Assembly: GCA_012522955.1 (NCBI GenBank)
Contig: JAAYJK010000045.1
Location: 1-57,676, forward strand
DNA from: Syntrophomonadaceae bacterium
Lineage (GTDB): Bacteria; Bacillota; Syntrophomonadia; Syntrophomonadales; Syntrophomonadaceae
Reading direction: 5' to 3'
Length of the DNA: 57,676 bases
Positions 1-10,398 of this stretch are shown in pieces. Made by a program: the position numbers and the translations under genes. The notes below the pieces were generated by a model, which was not told the origin of the DNA, did not search any database, and worked only from the letters and a program-made list of their open reading frames with translations. The stretch's first letter is position 1; each line of letters opens with the position of its first letter.

Positions 1-176
1 TATCTACTATTATTATAATAAATGGCAGGTATAGATGCAATGTTTATGGAAATGCAATAAAGGATATAGGCTGAAAGATGAATGGGATAAAGTGGATTTA
101 TTTCATAAGCCGTTTTGATTATAATAATATTAGGTTTGCGATGTTTGGAAAAACTATAGTAAAAGGAGTATCAGAA

Positions 177-860
177 TTGAGTAAATATCAATCTTACAAA
201 GAAACAGTGTTACAATACAGCCAGCGTCTTTCCAACAAACGGTACACAGTTGGCACTGGTGGCAATATATCCCTGCTGATTGAAGGGGAAAATGCTATAG
301 CAATAACTCCCACCAGTATGGACTACTTTGGTATTCACGTGGATGACATCTGCATAGTTGACTTTGAACTGAATATCCTGGAGGGAAAACTTAAACCTTC
401 TATCGAAACCAAAATGCATATTGAAGTATATAAAAACCGGCTTGATGTTAATGCCATCATTCATACCCATCAAGTATATGCCAGTATATTCGCTTTAATC
501 AACGAGCCCATTCCTGCTCTGTTTGATGAAGTTACCTTGAATACCGGACATATTGTTGATGTCATCCCTTATGCCTTATCCGGCAGTCAGCAATTATCAC
601 AAAACATAGTGAACCGATTGGCCAACCGCTGTAATTGTTATTTTATTCAAAATCACGGAGCACTGAGTCTGGGAATGTCAATTGAAAATGCCTATCGCAA
701 TGTAGAGCTTTTGGAAAAGATTTCCCGCACTTATTATTATGCTATGGCCAGCGGTCGTCCGATTACCAAACTGCCCGATTCAGTGGTTGCTCGTTTATGT
801 AAAACACTTTATGAAAAGCAAGACCAGGAAATAGCCCGGAAAAAAGTTGGCCAACTATAA
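177..860 (+). CDS. Class II aldolase/adducin-family protein (fuculose-phosphate-aldolase-like)
   Basis: Predicted zinc-dependent aldolase of the L-fuculose-/L-ribulose-phosphate family, about 227 residues, close to the usual 215-230. Visible family marks are GGNIS near the N-terminus (phosphate binding), the catalytic-region stretch IETKMH, the zinc-ligand pair in IIHTHQVYAS and the third ligand in QNHGAL. An ATG at 78 is in frame, but a TTG at 177 is preceded by AAAAGGAG with an 8-base gap and gives the family-length N-terminus, so TTG is chosen. The substrate cannot be told from sequence; methylthioribulose-phosphate or fuculose-phosphate type chemistry are both possible. It stands alone and is followed by a terminator. 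Confidence 0.85.
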   Translation: MSKYQSYKETVLQYSQRLSNKRYTVGTGGNISLLIEGENAIAITPTSMDYFGIHVDDICIVDFELNILEGKLKPSIETKMHIEVYKNRLDVNAIIHTHQVYASIFALINEPIPALFDEVTLNTGHIVDVIPYALSGSQQLSQNIVNRLANRCNCYFIQNHGALSLGMSIENAYRNVELLEKISRTYYYAMASGRPITKLPDSVVARLCKTLYEKQDQEIARKKVGQL

Positions 861-902
861 TACCATCTTAGGCATAAGGGCTTCCAAGGGCTTCTTGAGG
901 CG

Positions 903-930
903 AGAGGGCAAATTTTGGGCCCTCTTTTTT
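903..930 (+). terminator. Rho-independent terminator of the aldolase gene
   Basis: A 7-bp perfect stem (AGAGGGC / GCCCTCT) with a 9-base loop is followed by a run of six T. It lies about 40 bases after the aldolase stop. Confidence 0.85.
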
Positions 931-1027
931 CTGTTGCTCAGACTCTGCTCATTACTGAACCGTTGACATCAACCTTATTGTCCAGCTGCGATACCCCCTG
1001 TGCCCGATTGTATATTATAAGCATAGA

Positions 1028-1063
1028 AAGCCCTGAGCCCATCTACATATAGGCCCAGGGCTT
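1028..1063 (-). terminator. Probable terminator of the dnaK-clpB operon
   Basis: An inverted repeat AAGCCCTG.GCC / GGC.CAGGGCTT with a 13-base loop lies 39 bases past the clpB stop. On the minus strand it is followed only by TTTCT, so the U-tract is weak. The stretch 931-1100 holds no gene. Confidence 0.6.
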
Positions 1064-1101
1064 ATTCCTATTAATAATAACAGCATATTATTCAACAGCC
1101 A

Positions 1102-3696
1102 TTACTTCATTACTTCGATAACAATGCTCTGCTCATCGGAGCTGATATTCACCCGGTCATCGGGTCCAATATACCCAGCGATAATCTTCCTGGACAAAGC
1201 AGTCTCGATCTCCTGTTGAATAAATCTCTTTAAAGGCCGAGCTCCATAAGCTGGTTCATATCCCTTCCGGGCCAGATAATCAAGGGCCTTTTTATCCCAG
1301 GTGAGCAGAGCGCGAACGGTCTGCCGAAATCGCAAGGCCAGGTTCTTAAGCAACATTTGTGCAATCTCTTCGATCTGTTCTTGGGCCAGGGCATGGAATA
1401 CAATAGTTTCATCAATACGATTCAAGAATTCGGGACGGAAATTCATCTTCAGCAATCCCAATACTCTTTCTCTCATCTCCTCATAGCTGCCGCCTTGCTC
1501 CTGATAATTGAGAATTTCCTGGCTGCCGATATTGGAAGTCATTATGATTATAGTATTTCGAAAATCAACCCGGCGGCCTTTACCGTCAGTCAGTCTTCCA
1601 TCATCCAGTATCTGCAAAAGGATGTTGAAAACATCATAATGGGCCTTTTCAATTTCATCAAAGAGAACCACTGAATAGGGTTTCCGCCTGACCGCCTCGG
1701 TTAATTGTCCGCCTTCTTCGTATCCCACATAACCGGGAGGAGCGCCTACTAGCCTGGATACGCTATGTTTTTCCATATACTCTGACATATCCAGTCGGAT
1801 AATGCTCTTCTCGTCATCAAACAGGGCTTCAGCCAGGGCCTTGCTCAATTCGGTCTTGCCCACCCCTGTAGGTCCCAGAAATATGAAACTGCCCACCGGC
1901 CGGTTGGGGTCTTTTAAACCACTGCGGGAGCGCAGCACTGCGTCAGCCACTGCAGCAACTGCCTCATGCTGGCCAATAACCCTATTATGCAAAATGTCAT
2001 CCAGGTGCATGAGTTTTTCCTTTTCGCCGGCCAATAATCGGCTCACCTGAATGCCAGTCCAACGGCTTACCACCCGGGCAATATCTTCCTCATCCACTTC
2101 TTCCTTGAGCAAACTACTGCCCTGCTTGTTCAGCCCCTGCTCCTCTTCCTCCTTAAGCTTGCGTTCCAGTTCGTTCATACGGCCATATTTCAATTCTGCA
2201 ATGCGATTTAAATCATAATCCCGTTCAGCCTTTTCAATTTCTGTCCGGCATTCGTCCATCTGCCGCTTTATCTCCCGCACCCGGGCAATAGCTTCCTTCT
2301 CCGCTTCCCATTGACCCTGCATCACCCCGGATTCACTTTTTAAATCCTGTAGTTCCTGTAATATGTTTTTATGCCTTTCCTTGGAAGCCTCATCCTTTTC
2401 CTTTTCCAGGGCTGCAGCCTCTATTTCCAGCTGCATAATGCGCCGGGTTATCTCATCCAGTTCGGCAGGCATACTATCTATTTCTGTACGCAGTTTGGCC
2501 GCAGCTTCATCCATCAAGTCAATGGCCTTATCTGGCAGAAAGCGGTCCGATATATACCTTTCGGAAAGCACGGCAGCTGCCACCAGGGCCGAATCCTGAA
2601 TACGCACCCCGTGATGTACTTCGTAGCGTTCTTTCAGTCCCCTTAATATTGATATGGTATCCTCCACCGAGGGCGGATTAACCATAACCGGCTGAAAACG
2701 CCGCTCCAAAGCCGCGTCTTTCTCAATATGCTTGCGGTATTCGTCCAGGGTGGTAGCCCCGATAGCCCTCAATTCCCCCCGGGCCAACATGGGTTTTAAA
2801 AGATTACTGGCGTCCATAGCTCCTTCAGCTGCTCCGGCTCCGATGACCGTGTGCAGCTCATCAATAAACATGATAACCTGCCCACTGGATTGCTCTACTT
2901 CTTTTAGTACCGCCTTTAATCTTTCTTCAAATTCACCCCGATATTTAGCCCCGGCTACTAATGATCCCATATCCAGGGATATGAGCTGTTTCCCTTTAAG
3001 TCCTTCCGGAACATCTCCAGTGACTATGCGCCGGGCTAAACCTTCTGCAATGGCGGTTTTACCCACTCCCGGTTCTCCAATTAAAACCGGGTTGTTCTTG
3101 GTGCGCCGGGACAATATTTCCATAACCCGGCGTATTTCTTCGTCTCGTCCTATTACCGGGTCCAGTTTCCCTTCCCGGGCCAGGTTGGTCAAGTCTCGCC
3201 CATACTTTTCCAGAGCTTCATAACTCTCCTCCGGGTTGTCACTGGTAACCCGTTGTGATCCCCGTACCCCCTTAAGTGAGGCCAGAAGCACTTCCCGGGA
3301 GAGACCCACCTGAGCAAAGAGGGCTTTCAGATCATTTTCCCCTTCTGCTATTAATCCTAGAATTATATGTTCAACACTGATATAATCGTCTTTTAAATCA
3401 GCCGCTTCTTGCTCAGCCTTGCCTAATACCCGAGCCAGAGCGGAACTCATATAGACCTGGCTTTCATAGCCATGAACCGCCGGCACTTTATCCAAGAGCT
3501 GATTTAATCTCTGTTCCATAGTGCCAATACTGATGCCGGCCTGTTCCAGCAAGCGGGGAGTAATTCCGTCTTCCTGTTTAAGCAGTACTGCCATCAAGTG
3601 TTTACCGCTGATTTCCTGCTGGTGCCGCTCAGCTGCTAATTGCTGAGCTGATGCCAGAGCCTGCTTGGATTTTTGGGTTAATTTTTCCATATTCAT
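1102..3696 (-). CDS. clpB: ATP-dependent disaggregase ClpB
   Basis: Hsp100 disaggregase that works with the DnaK system to solubilise aggregated proteins in the cytoplasm. At 864 residues it has the full ClpB plan: N-terminal Clp repeats (about 1-145), first AAA+ domain with Walker A GEPGVGKT, the long coiled-coil middle domain (about 400-530) that separates ClpB from ClpC, second AAA+ domain with GPTGVGKT, and the D2-small C-terminal domain. The ATG overlaps the stop of the cbpM-like gene as TAATG, and a GAGGTGAT ribosome site sits just upstream, pointing to translational coupling. It is the last gene of the dnaK operon and probably shares its CtsR-type control. Confidence 0.97.
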   Translation of the reverse strand: MNMEKLTQKSKQALASAQQLAAERHQQEISGKHLMAVLLKQEDGITPRLLEQAGISIGTMEQRLNQLLDKVPAVHGYESQVYMSSALARVLGKAEQEAADLKDDYISVEHIILGLIAEGENDLKALFAQVGLSREVLLASLKGVRGSQRVTSDNPEESYEALEKYGRDLTNLAREGKLDPVIGRDEEIRRVMEILSRRTKNNPVLIGEPGVGKTAIAEGLARRIVTGDVPEGLKGKQLISLDMGSLVAGAKYRGEFEERLKAVLKEVEQSSGQVIMFIDELHTVIGAGAAEGAMDASNLLKPMLARGELRAIGATTLDEYRKHIEKDAALERRFQPVMVNPPSVEDTISILRGLKERYEVHHGVRIQDSALVAAAVLSERYISDRFLPDKAIDLMDEAAAKLRTEIDSMPAELDEITRRIMQLEIEAAALEKEKDEASKERHKNILQELQDLKSESGVMQGQWEAEKEAIARVREIKRQMDECRTEIEKAERDYDLNRIAELKYGRMNELERKLKEEEEQGLNKQGSSLLKEEVDEEDIARVVSRWTGIQVSRLLAGEKEKLMHLDDILHNRVIGQHEAVAAVADAVLRSRSGLKDPNRPVGSFIFLGPTGVGKTELSKALAEALFDDEKSIIRLDMSEYMEKHSVSRLVGAPPGYVGYEEGGQLTEAVRRKPYSVVLFDEIEKAHYDVFNILLQILDDGRLTDGKGRRVDFRNTIIIMTSNIGSQEILNYQEQGGSYEEMRERVLGLLKMNFRPEFLNRIDETIVFHALAQEQIEEIAQMLLKNLALRFRQTVRALLTWDKKALDYLARKGYEPAYGARPLKRFIQQEIETALSRKIIAGYIGPDDRVNISSDEQSIVIEVMK

Positions 3697-3977
3697 TATT
3701 TATCACCTCTTTTTAAACGCTCAATCTCCTCTTCCAACTCTTCAATTCTCTGCAAGAGATCCACTATAACTGCCGCCCCATTGAAATTTATACCCAGGAA
3801 GTCCTTCAAGCGCAGCATTTTATATAGGCGCCGACAATCCTTATATCCAATATGATTATCTTTGACCTCTATGATCCCTGATTCCACTAAGATATCCAGC
3901 AAATCTGGGTGGATATCCAATTCAGAAGTCGGTAATTGATCAGAAGCGCTATGGTAATATACTCTTATCATTCTCAT
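3696..3977 (-). CDS. CbpM/MerR-like chaperone modulator
   Basis: A 93-residue protein between a DnaJ-family gene and clpB. The N-terminal half ([14 protein letters not shown], then [20 protein letters not shown]) resembles a winged-helix MerR-type fold, and the C-terminus is a short coiled coil ([18 protein letters not shown]). CbpM proteins bind the J-domain of CbpA and inhibit it, and are typically encoded directly after cbpA as here. The size and position match CbpM well. Residue-level identity to characterised CbpM could not be tested, so a short heat-shock DNA-binding regulator is an alternative. Confidence 0.7.
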   Translation of the reverse strand: MRMIRVYYHSASDQLPTSELDIHPDLLDILVESGIIEVKDNHIGYKDCRRLYKMLRLKDFLGINFNGAAVIVDLLQRIEELEEEIERLKRGDK

Positions 3978-3987
3978 ATATGTCCCC

Positions 3988-4989
3988 CTACTTCCTGCGC
4001 AAGTCCATTAAACTGACATACAATTTCTTTTCCTCTTCGCTCAGGTCCCGTGGTATATCTATATTAATCACTAGATAATGATCCCCCCGTTCTCCTCCTT
4101 TATTGAGCATACCTTTGCCCTTGAGCCGCATTTTCTGTCCACTCCGGCTGCCAGGGGGGATATTGACATTTACACTGCCATCGATAGTGATCGCGCTGAC
4201 TTTATCACCTACAACTGCCTGCTCGGGCCTTATAATCACTTGGGATTCCAAATCATATCCTCTAACACTAAAAACCGGGTGGGGACTGAATCGCACCTTC
4301 AGATGGAGATCTCCTCGGCTGCCTCCCGCATAACCCTCCCCCCCTTGATTTTTTAGTCTTATAATACTGCCTTCACTTACCCCGGCCGGGATCTTGACTT
4401 CCAAATTTTTTCTATCTGGTATGCTTCCGGTACCCCCACAGCGGCTACAGAAACTCCGATCAATAATGCCTCTTCCTCCGCATTCGCTGCAGGCCCGACT
4501 GGAGCTTAGGCTGATGGAACGGGTACCGCCATGGTAGGCCTCTTCCAGGCTCACCTCAATCTCGCTTTCTATATCCTGTCCCCGCATGGGCCGGTTATTA
4601 AAACCGCCCCTATCCGCACCGGCCGTGGATCTACGACCGGTGCCAAATAGAGTTTCAAAAAAATCGCTAAATCCTCCCAAATCTCCCGGATCTCCAGTGC
4701 TATAATAGAAACTCCCTTCCCCCCAATCCGGTGGAGGAGTAAAATTTTCTCCATTACGCCAGTTTTTCCCCAAACGGTCATACTTGGATCGCTTCTCCTC
4801 ATCGCTGAGGACTTCATAAGCCTCATTGATCTGTTTAAACTTCTCCTCGGCTTCTTCCTTTTTCTTCCCGCTATGCAGGTCTGGATGCCATTGCCGGGCC
4901 ATTTTTCTATAGGCCGCCTTGATGTCTTTGGCCGTGGCGTCTCTCTTTACTCCCAGAAGCTCATAATAATCCTGATATTGTACTGCCAT
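3988..4989 (-). CDS. DnaJ/CbpA-family co-chaperone with a half zinc finger
   Basis: Hsp40 co-chaperone that stimulates DnaK ATP hydrolysis. Residues 1-75 are a J-domain with the essential WHPD loop; a Gly/Phe/Ser-rich linker follows to about 135; then two CxxCxGxG motifs (CSECGGRG and CSRCGGTG) instead of the four of canonical DnaJ, and the two beta-barrel C-terminal substrate-binding domains. At 333 residues it is shorter than DnaJ (about 375) and nearer CbpA. Two cysteine repeats are enough for only one zinc site. The neighbouring CbpM-like gene supports a CbpA-type role. No grpE or hrcA is adjacent, so another dnaK/dnaJ locus may exist elsewhere. Confidence 0.88.
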   Translation of the reverse strand: MAVQYQDYYELLGVKRDATAKDIKAAYRKMARQWHPDLHSGKKKEEAEEKFKQINEAYEVLSDEEKRSKYDRLGKNWRNGENFTPPPDWGEGSFYYSTGDPGDLGGFSDFFETLFGTGRRSTAGADRGGFNNRPMRGQDIESEIEVSLEEAYHGGTRSISLSSSRACSECGGRGIIDRSFCSRCGGTGSIPDRKNLEVKIPAGVSEGSIIRLKNQGGEGYAGGSRGDLHLKVRFSPHPVFSVRGYDLESQVIIRPEQAVVGDKVSAITIDGSVNVNIPPGSRSGQKMRLKGKGMLNKGGERGDHYLVINIDIPRDLSEEEKKLYVSLMDLRRK

Positions 4990-5015
4990 TGTACACAGCC
5001 TCCGTTATCAATCTT

Positions 5016-6866
5016 TTAGTTCTCCTCATATTCGGCATCTATTACCTGTTCACCCGAGTCATTGCCAGCAGTCTGTGGTCCCGGTTGAGATAAGACCAGG
5101 GCCGCTGCTTCCAGCTCATTAATCAAGCTGTTAATCCTATCTGCTCCCGCCTTTTCCTTAACTGCCTCCCTCAACTCTTCCAAAACCTTCTCTATCTGAG
5201 TCCGGTCCTGGACCGAAAGGTTTGCCTCCCCTTCTTTTAGCTGCCTCTCTACCTGGTAGATCAGGGCATCGGCCTGGTTTAGTTTTTCGCTCTGCTCCCT
5301 TTTCCTTCGGTCTTCTTCCTGGAATTTTTCAGCCTCTTTAACCATCCTCTCAATCTGGTCTTGTTCCAGGTTGGATGATCCACTGATGGTAACTGTCTGT
5401 TCCTTCCCGCTGCTCTGATCTTTGGCACTGACCTTGAGAATTCCATTGGCATCTATATCAAAAGTCACTTCTATCTGAGGTACGCCCCGGCTGGCCAGAG
5501 GTATTCCTTCCAGCTTGAACTGTCCCAGAGTTCTATTATCAACCGCCATCTCCCGTTCCCCTTGCAGAACGTGTATATCTACTGCGGGCTGGTTATCATC
5601 GGCGGTGGAAAATATCTCACTGCGTCTTACCGGTATGGTAGTGTTTCTTTCAATTATCCTGGTCATGATGCCGCCCATGGTCTCCACCCCCAAAGACAAG
5701 GGAGTGACATCCAGCAAGACCACATTTTTGACTTCTCCGGCTAAAACTCCAGCCTGTATTGCCGCTCCCACAGCTACTACCTCATCCGGATTAACCCCCA
5801 TGTTAGGTTTCTTGCCTGTAATCTCTTCCACAATTCTCTGCACTCCTGGTATACGAGTAGACCCTCCCACCAGTATTACTTCTTCTATATCAGCGGCAGT
5901 AAGTCCCGCGTCTTTTATGGCATTTTCCACCGGCTTCCGCAGAGACTGCAGAAGATCATGAATTAAATCTTCGAATTTGGCCCGGCTCAATTTCAGATCC
6001 AGGTGCCGAGGACCGCTGGCATCAGCAGTGATAAAAGGCAGGCTGATATGGGTTTCCATCATACTGGACAGTTCCATTTTAGCCTTTTCAGCGGCTTCGG
6101 TTAGACGCTGCAGAGCCTGTTTGTCCTTTCTTAAATCAATACCCTGCTCCTTTTTGAATTCATCTGCCATCCAGTTAACTATGGCTTTGTCAAAATTATC
6201 TCCACCCAAGTGAGTATCCCCACTGGTAGACTTAACCTCAAATACTCCGTCCCCTACTTCCAGTATTGAAACATCGAAGGTTCCTCCCCCCAGGTCAAAT
6301 ACCAGGATAGTTTCATTCTTTTTCTTGCCCAGACCATAGGCCAGAGATGCGGCAGTAGGTTCATTAATTATCCGCAGCACATTTAAGCCCGCAATTTTAC
6401 CTGCATTCTTGGTAGCCTGCCGTTGGGCATCATTAAAATAAGCAGGTACGGTAATAACCGCATCGCTTATCTTCTCGCCCAGATACTGGGAAGCATCTTC
6501 CACCAGCTTCTGCAAGACCATGGCTGATATTTCCTCTGGTGCATATACTTTATCATCCACCTTAAAGCGCACAGTGTCATCCTGACCTTTAACAATGCTA
6601 TAAGGTACCAGATCTCTCTCGTTATCTGCTTCAGAGTAGCGGCGGCCCATAAATCTTTTAATAGAATAGAAAGTCTTTTCCGGGTTTAATGCTCCCTGCC
6701 GCTTGGCTACCTGTCCCACCAGCCTCTCATTCCCAGCCTTAAACGCAACAACCGAAGGTGTAGTTCTCGATCCTTCGGCGTTCACGATTACGGTGGGGTT
6801 CCCACCATCTATTACTGCTACAACTGAATTAGTTGTACCCAGGTCGATTCCAACTGCTTTTGGCAT
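5016..6866 (-). CDS. dnaK: Molecular chaperone DnaK (Hsp70)
   Basis: Full-length Hsp70 of 616 residues. The N-terminal nucleotide-binding domain begins GIDLGTTNS, contains [10 protein letters not shown] and GGSTRIP, and passes through the linker [12 protein letters not shown] into the substrate-binding beta domain and helical lid. Unlike many DnaK proteins the C-terminal tail ends in EYEEN after a Gly/Ser-poor stretch. It is the first gene of a minus-strand operon dnaK-dnaJ/cbpA-cbpM-clpB with gaps of 26, 10 and -1 bases. The missing grpE and hrcA neighbours distinguish it from the usual hrcA-grpE-dnaK-dnaJ cluster. Regulation appears to be through the CtsR-like operator at its promoter. Confidence 0.97.
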   Translation of the reverse strand: MPKAVGIDLGTTNSVVAVIDGGNPTVIVNAEGSRTTPSVVAFKAGNERLVGQVAKRQGALNPEKTFYSIKRFMGRRYSEADNERDLVPYSIVKGQDDTVRFKVDDKVYAPEEISAMVLQKLVEDASQYLGEKISDAVITVPAYFNDAQRQATKNAGKIAGLNVLRIINEPTAASLAYGLGKKKNETILVFDLGGGTFDVSILEVGDGVFEVKSTSGDTHLGGDNFDKAIVNWMADEFKKEQGIDLRKDKQALQRLTEAAEKAKMELSSMMETHISLPFITADASGPRHLDLKLSRAKFEDLIHDLLQSLRKPVENAIKDAGLTAADIEEVILVGGSTRIPGVQRIVEEITGKKPNMGVNPDEVVAVGAAIQAGVLAGEVKNVVLLDVTPLSLGVETMGGIMTRIIERNTTIPVRRSEIFSTADDNQPAVDIHVLQGEREMAVDNRTLGQFKLEGIPLASRGVPQIEVTFDIDANGILKVSAKDQSSGKEQTVTISGSSNLEQDQIERMVKEAEKFQEEDRRKREQSEKLNQADALIYQVERQLKEGEANLSVQDRTQIEKVLEELREAVKEKAGADRINSLINELEAAALVLSQPGPQTAGNDSGEQVIDAEYEEN

Positions 6867-6991
6867 ATTGTCAACCTCCTCTTTTATATATTGTCAATGG
6901 CTTCCTGCATTAAACTCCTTAGCTGCACTTGATTCTCTCACAACCCTGCCAAGTGATATCTTCAGTCTTGCTAAGGGCTTATCTAAGTACA

Positions 6992-7020
6992 ATTATAGTA
7001 AGACAATAGCTATTAGTCAA
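6992..7020 (-). promoter_or_regulatory. Sigma-A promoter of the dnaK-clpB operon
   Basis: On the minus strand TTGACT (7020-7015) and TATAAT (6997-6992) are separated by exactly 17 bases, a near-consensus vegetative promoter. It is about 125 bases upstream of the dnaK start. The -35 hexamer lies inside the CtsR-like operator listed separately. Confidence 0.8.
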
Positions 7021-7031
7021 TAATAGTCAAA
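7015..7031 (+). promoter_or_regulatory. CtsR-like heptad-repeat operator
   Basis: The plus strand reads AGTCAAT-AAT-AGTCAAA. The CtsR heat-shock repressor site is a direct repeat (A/G)GTCAAA-NAN-(A/G)GTCAAA; this site departs at one base (T for A at the end of the first heptad). It overlaps the -35 element, the expected place for repression. No ctsR gene is in the window, so the assignment rests on the site alone. Confidence 0.7.
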
Positions 7032-7126
7032 AAAAATTTCCTATATTCAGTATCCATCCCGCGACTTTATTCACAGATGGAAAATCTGTAACAGAAGTGT
7101 AGTTGAAAGAGGAGGAGATTAGCCCC

Positions 7127-8839
7127 TTATAGAATCTCCAGGATACCTTGGGCAATGGTTTTGAATACGGGGGCCGCATCAGCGGCACCTGAGGTCCCGT
7201 CCTCTACCAGAACCACCATTGCCCAGCGGGGGTTTTGGGCTGGAAGATAACCGGCAAACCAAGTGTTAAGTACTTCTCTTTCTTTATCGCCGTCTTTTTC
7301 TATTCCTACTTGACTGGTTGCTGTCTTGCCTGCCACCTGAACCATGCTAAGGGTGGCATTCTTTCCAGTACCCTCTTCCACCGTCATCTCCATTAGTTCT
7401 TGTACCATCTGAGCGGTCTGTACACTTATCACTTGTTGTTTGGTCACCGGTTCCAGTCTGGTTTTTATCCCCTCCCCGTTTATCCAATAGCGTACGAGTG
7501 ATGGCGGAGCCCACTGACCATTATCAGCTATGGTAGCAATTAAGGAAACAATCTGTAGGGGAGTTAACATAACCCCCTGCTGTCCCAGGCAGGCATTAGC
7601 CAGTGCTGCCCGGGCCGGTTCCACCTTTACATAAGAATATTCTTGGTCAGGGCTATATCCCAAACAGCTTTCGTCGGTAATATGAAATTTCTCCACATAC
7701 TCCATTAGCCGACTATGGTTCAGGTCCAAGGCTATGTCAATAAAGGCGGTATTACATGAATTGGCAAATGCTTGTGGAAAAGTCAATTGACCGTGTCCTT
7801 CAGGTTTCCAGCAGGAAATTGAAAGATCTTCAGAAAATTCATAGCTACCGGAACAAAGAAACCGGTCCTGCCATTTTACCGTCCTTTCCTCCAAAACGGC
7901 TGCAGCCACTAATATTTTAAAAATAGATCCGGGATGATATCTGCTTAAGGCTCTATTTATTAATACGCTCTGTTTATCATTCTTAATTAATTGTTCCATA
8001 TCAGTATAGGGGCTAAAAGTAGGCCTGCTGGCCAGGGCCAGGACTTCTTTGTTCTTGATGTCCATAACCACCACTGCCCCCCTAATTATTTGATCATTCA
8101 TTGCCTTTTCAACCACTTCTTGCACCCGGCTGTCAATGGTTAAGACTAAACAACTCTGGTCCCGATCCTGTTCCTGCCGTATGCGAAACATTAATCCTTG
8201 TATGGTCATACCTCTGGCATCCTGGACCGATACTATCTTCTGACCTGAAGTGCTGCCTTTCAAAACCTCATCATACATTTTTTCTAATCCGGCCTTACCA
8301 GAGCTATCCGCACCTTTTCCTACATAGCCCAGCACATGAGCACAAAAGCCATCATCTCTATACCTTTTTAATAAAGGTGCGGCCACGACCCCAGTTAAGC
8401 CAGTATCTTTAACAGCCTGTACTTCCTCCTGCTCCAAATCAGCAGCCAATCTGATAATCCCCTGTCCACTATCCTTGGCTTTTTTTAGTGCTGAGTTAAT
8501 ATCATCACTGCTAAGATCCTTAAGGCATCCAGCCAGTATTTCTGATGCTTTAGTCATCCTTGCTTCCTCCTGGCTGTATTTTAAACCACTGACTTGAATA
8601 TCCCGAGGCAAACAATATAGAGCGGTAGAACTGACATTCCCAGTCAGTAAGAGGTGATTTCGATCATATATCTCTCCCCGGTTCCATTCCTTAATTTCTA
8701 TTTGCTGGTTCCTCATGGCAGCTGCTTCCCGGGCCAGACTTGGCCCTTTCATGAGTTGATAATAGCCAACAGTACCAGTTAAAAATACAAACAAAAATAA
8801 AAAAAAACACATTAAGGTGGCCAGACGCCGCCTAATCAT
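7127..8839 (-). CDS. Penicillin-binding protein 2-like transpeptidase (FtsI/SpoVD/PbpI type)
   Basis: Class B penicillin-binding protein, 570 residues, anchored by one N-terminal membrane helix (about 8-27). It cross-links peptidoglycan outside the membrane. A dimerisation domain precedes the transpeptidase domain, which shows the three active-site motifs: SIFK (in HPGSIFKILVAAA), SCN (in FANSCNTAF) and KTA (in VAGKTATSQVG). The last is KTA rather than the more common KTG, a variation known in this group. An AAGGAGG site with an 8-base gap fixes the ATG. No PASTA domain is present, so it is not a full SpoVD. B. subtilis has pbpI in a comparable neighbourhood after U32 peptidase genes. Confidence 0.88.
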   Translation of the reverse strand: MIRRRLATLMCFFLFLFVFLTGTVGYYQLMKGPSLAREAAAMRNQQIEIKEWNRGEIYDRNHLLLTGNVSSTALYCLPRDIQVSGLKYSQEEARMTKASEILAGCLKDLSSDDINSALKKAKDSGQGIIRLAADLEQEEVQAVKDTGLTGVVAAPLLKRYRDDGFCAHVLGYVGKGADSSGKAGLEKMYDEVLKGSTSGQKIVSVQDARGMTIQGLMFRIRQEQDRDQSCLVLTIDSRVQEVVEKAMNDQIIRGAVVVMDIKNKEVLALASRPTFSPYTDMEQLIKNDKQSVLINRALSRYHPGSIFKILVAAAVLEERTVKWQDRFLCSGSYEFSEDLSISCWKPEGHGQLTFPQAFANSCNTAFIDIALDLNHSRLMEYVEKFHITDESCLGYSPDQEYSYVKVEPARAALANACLGQQGVMLTPLQIVSLIATIADNGQWAPPSLVRYWINGEGIKTRLEPVTKQQVISVQTAQMVQELMEMTVEEGTGKNATLSMVQVAGKTATSQVGIEKDGDKEREVLNTWFAGYLPAQNPRWAMVVLVEDGTSGAADAAPVFKTIAQGILEIL

Positions 8840-8896
8840 AAAAATAACCTCCTTTACCAGCTACTTTTATCATGGGCGGTACCGGAGGCCTTTATA

Positions 8897-9115
8897 CTAT
8901 TTATTTTCTATTGTTTCCAGGGGAAAAGGCAGATTGACCAATATTTTCAGCAGTTCAGGACGGGTATCCACCGTCCCTCGAATAATAACCATTCCCTGCT
9001 GACGATTTAAGGTAGAAACAATACCCAGGTGGTCATAGGCTTCAATGATTTTAGTTAACATATCGATATCTTGGACTGCTACCCGGGCATATATGTCACT
9101 ATTAATTATCAGCAC
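8897..9115 (-). CDS. DUF4911-type small protein
   Basis: A 72-residue protein starting at GTG and overlapping the 3' end of the U32 peptidase gene by 14 bases, so translation is probably coupled. It has an RRM/ACT-like alternation: VAVQDIDMLTKIIEAYDHLG, then a strand VSTLNR, then MVIIRGTVDT and a C-terminal helix. This pattern matches what I recall of DUF4911, often found beside U32 peptidases and mltG in Firmicutes. Its function is unknown; a role in binding the same RNA or protein target as the U32 enzyme is only a guess from linkage. Confidence 0.6.
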   Translation of the reverse strand: MLIINSDIYARVAVQDIDMLTKIIEAYDHLGIVSTLNRQQGMVIIRGTVDTRPELLKILVNLPFPLETIENK

Positions 9116-10331
9116 CTGCCCTTCTCAATATGGAGTATTCCGGACAGGGCTCGGGATAAGGAATAAAAACCCTCTGCTTGGCATGACGAGCTCGCTCGAT
9201 AGGCATTCCCTCCATATCAAACATGGAAGACAACTCCAGCCGCTTTATCCCCTGCTGGGGCAGCATTAATTCCATATGCTCCCCCCTACCGAAATTGGCT
9301 CTTTGTTCAATCTCCAACATCTTGGTGTCTTGGTGATAGGCCTTTACCACCCCGCAAAAATCCAGTCTGCCAAGTTGGGGATCTTTATTGATATCCTGCA
9401 GCAAAGAAGATTCTCCTTCGATAAAACCATTGGTAAAAGGACGGCTAGCAGTGCCCGCCAATTCCCGGATCCAACTATCCAGTTCGGACTGGATAAACTC
9501 CTGGCCTGTTGCGGTATAATGGTCTATGGCACTGCGATAGGTGGCGGCGGTACTGGCCACGTATAGGGGGCTCTTCATTCTGCCTTCAATTTTGAAGGCA
9601 TCTATCCCCCTTTCCATTAATTGGGGCAGGTGTTCAATAAGACAGAGATCTCTGGAATTTAAAATATAGCTGCCTTGTTCATCCTCATGTATAGGAAAGT
9701 ATTCTCCAGCTCTCTTCTCTTCCACCAGTCGGTAGGAATAACGACAGGGATGAGCACATTCACCTCGGTTTCCGGATCTCCCCACCATATAGTGGGATAG
9801 TAAGCAGCGACCTGAGTAGGAAACACACATGGCTCCATGAACAAATATCTCTATCTCTATATCCACCCGACTCTTGATCTCACTTATTTCATCCAGGCTT
9901 AGTTCCCGGGCCAGTACTATCCTCTTCGCCCCCAAATCCCGGTAAAATTGGGCACTTTCATAATTGCTCACACTGGCCTGGGTGCTTATGGTAATTGGCA
10001 GCATGGGCGCATATCGGCCAGCCATTTTCATCACCCCGGGATCGGAAACAATCAGGCCATCCACGCCTAGGTACGCAAGGAATTCCAGATATTCGGGCAG
10101 CGATTTCAGATCAGAGTTACGAGCCAGAACATTGACCGCCACATAGACTTTTTTCCGTTGTTGCCGAGCCAATTCTACTCCTATACTGATTTCTTTCAGA
10201 CTAAAATTACCAGCATAGGCACGCAGACTATATTCCTGGCCGCCCAGGTAGACGGCATCTGCTCCAAATAAACAGCCGGTTTTGAGCTTTTCCAGATCTC
10301 CTGCCGGCAACACCAATTCCGGACTTTTCAT
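9102..10331 (-). CDS. U32 family peptidase / tRNA or rRNA hydroxylation protein
   Basis: U32 family member, 409 residues. The N-terminal half has the TIM-barrel-like PAGDLEKLKTGCLFGADAVY opening; the family signature runs EIFVHGAMCVSYSGRCLLS, followed by GNRGECAHPCRY, giving the four conserved cysteines. Family members called TrhP (tRNA 5-hydroxyuridine) and RlhA (23S rRNA hydroxycytidine) are RNA-hydroxylation factors rather than clear proteases, so an RNA-modification role is likely. It follows mltG, as the yrrN/yrrO genes follow yrrL in B. subtilis. An AAGGAGG site sits upstream of the ATG. Confidence 0.9.
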   Translation of the reverse strand: MKSPELVLPAGDLEKLKTGCLFGADAVYLGGQEYSLRAYAGNFSLKEISIGVELARQQRKKVYVAVNVLARNSDLKSLPEYLEFLAYLGVDGLIVSDPGVMKMAGRYAPMLPITISTQASVSNYESAQFYRDLGAKRIVLARELSLDEISEIKSRVDIEIEIFVHGAMCVSYSGRCLLSHYMVGRSGNRGECAHPCRYSYRLVEEKRAGEYFPIHEDEQGSYILNSRDLCLIEHLPQLMERGIDAFKIEGRMKSPLYVASTAATYRSAIDHYTATGQEFIQSELDSWIRELAGTASRPFTNGFIEGESSLLQDINKDPQLGRLDFCGVVKAYHQDTKMLEIEQRANFGRGEHMELMLPQQGIKRLELSSMFDMEGMPIERARHAKQRVFIPYPEPCPEYSILRRAGADN

Positions 10332-10398
10332 AAGCAGATCCTCCTTGAATAAATAATTAAAGGCAAACTGAAGCTAACGGGATGCATCCCATCTGTTA

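Noticed and set aside
2363-3223. Several plus-strand open frames opposite clpB
   Set aside because: They mirror clpB codons and have no independent ribosome sites or motifs.
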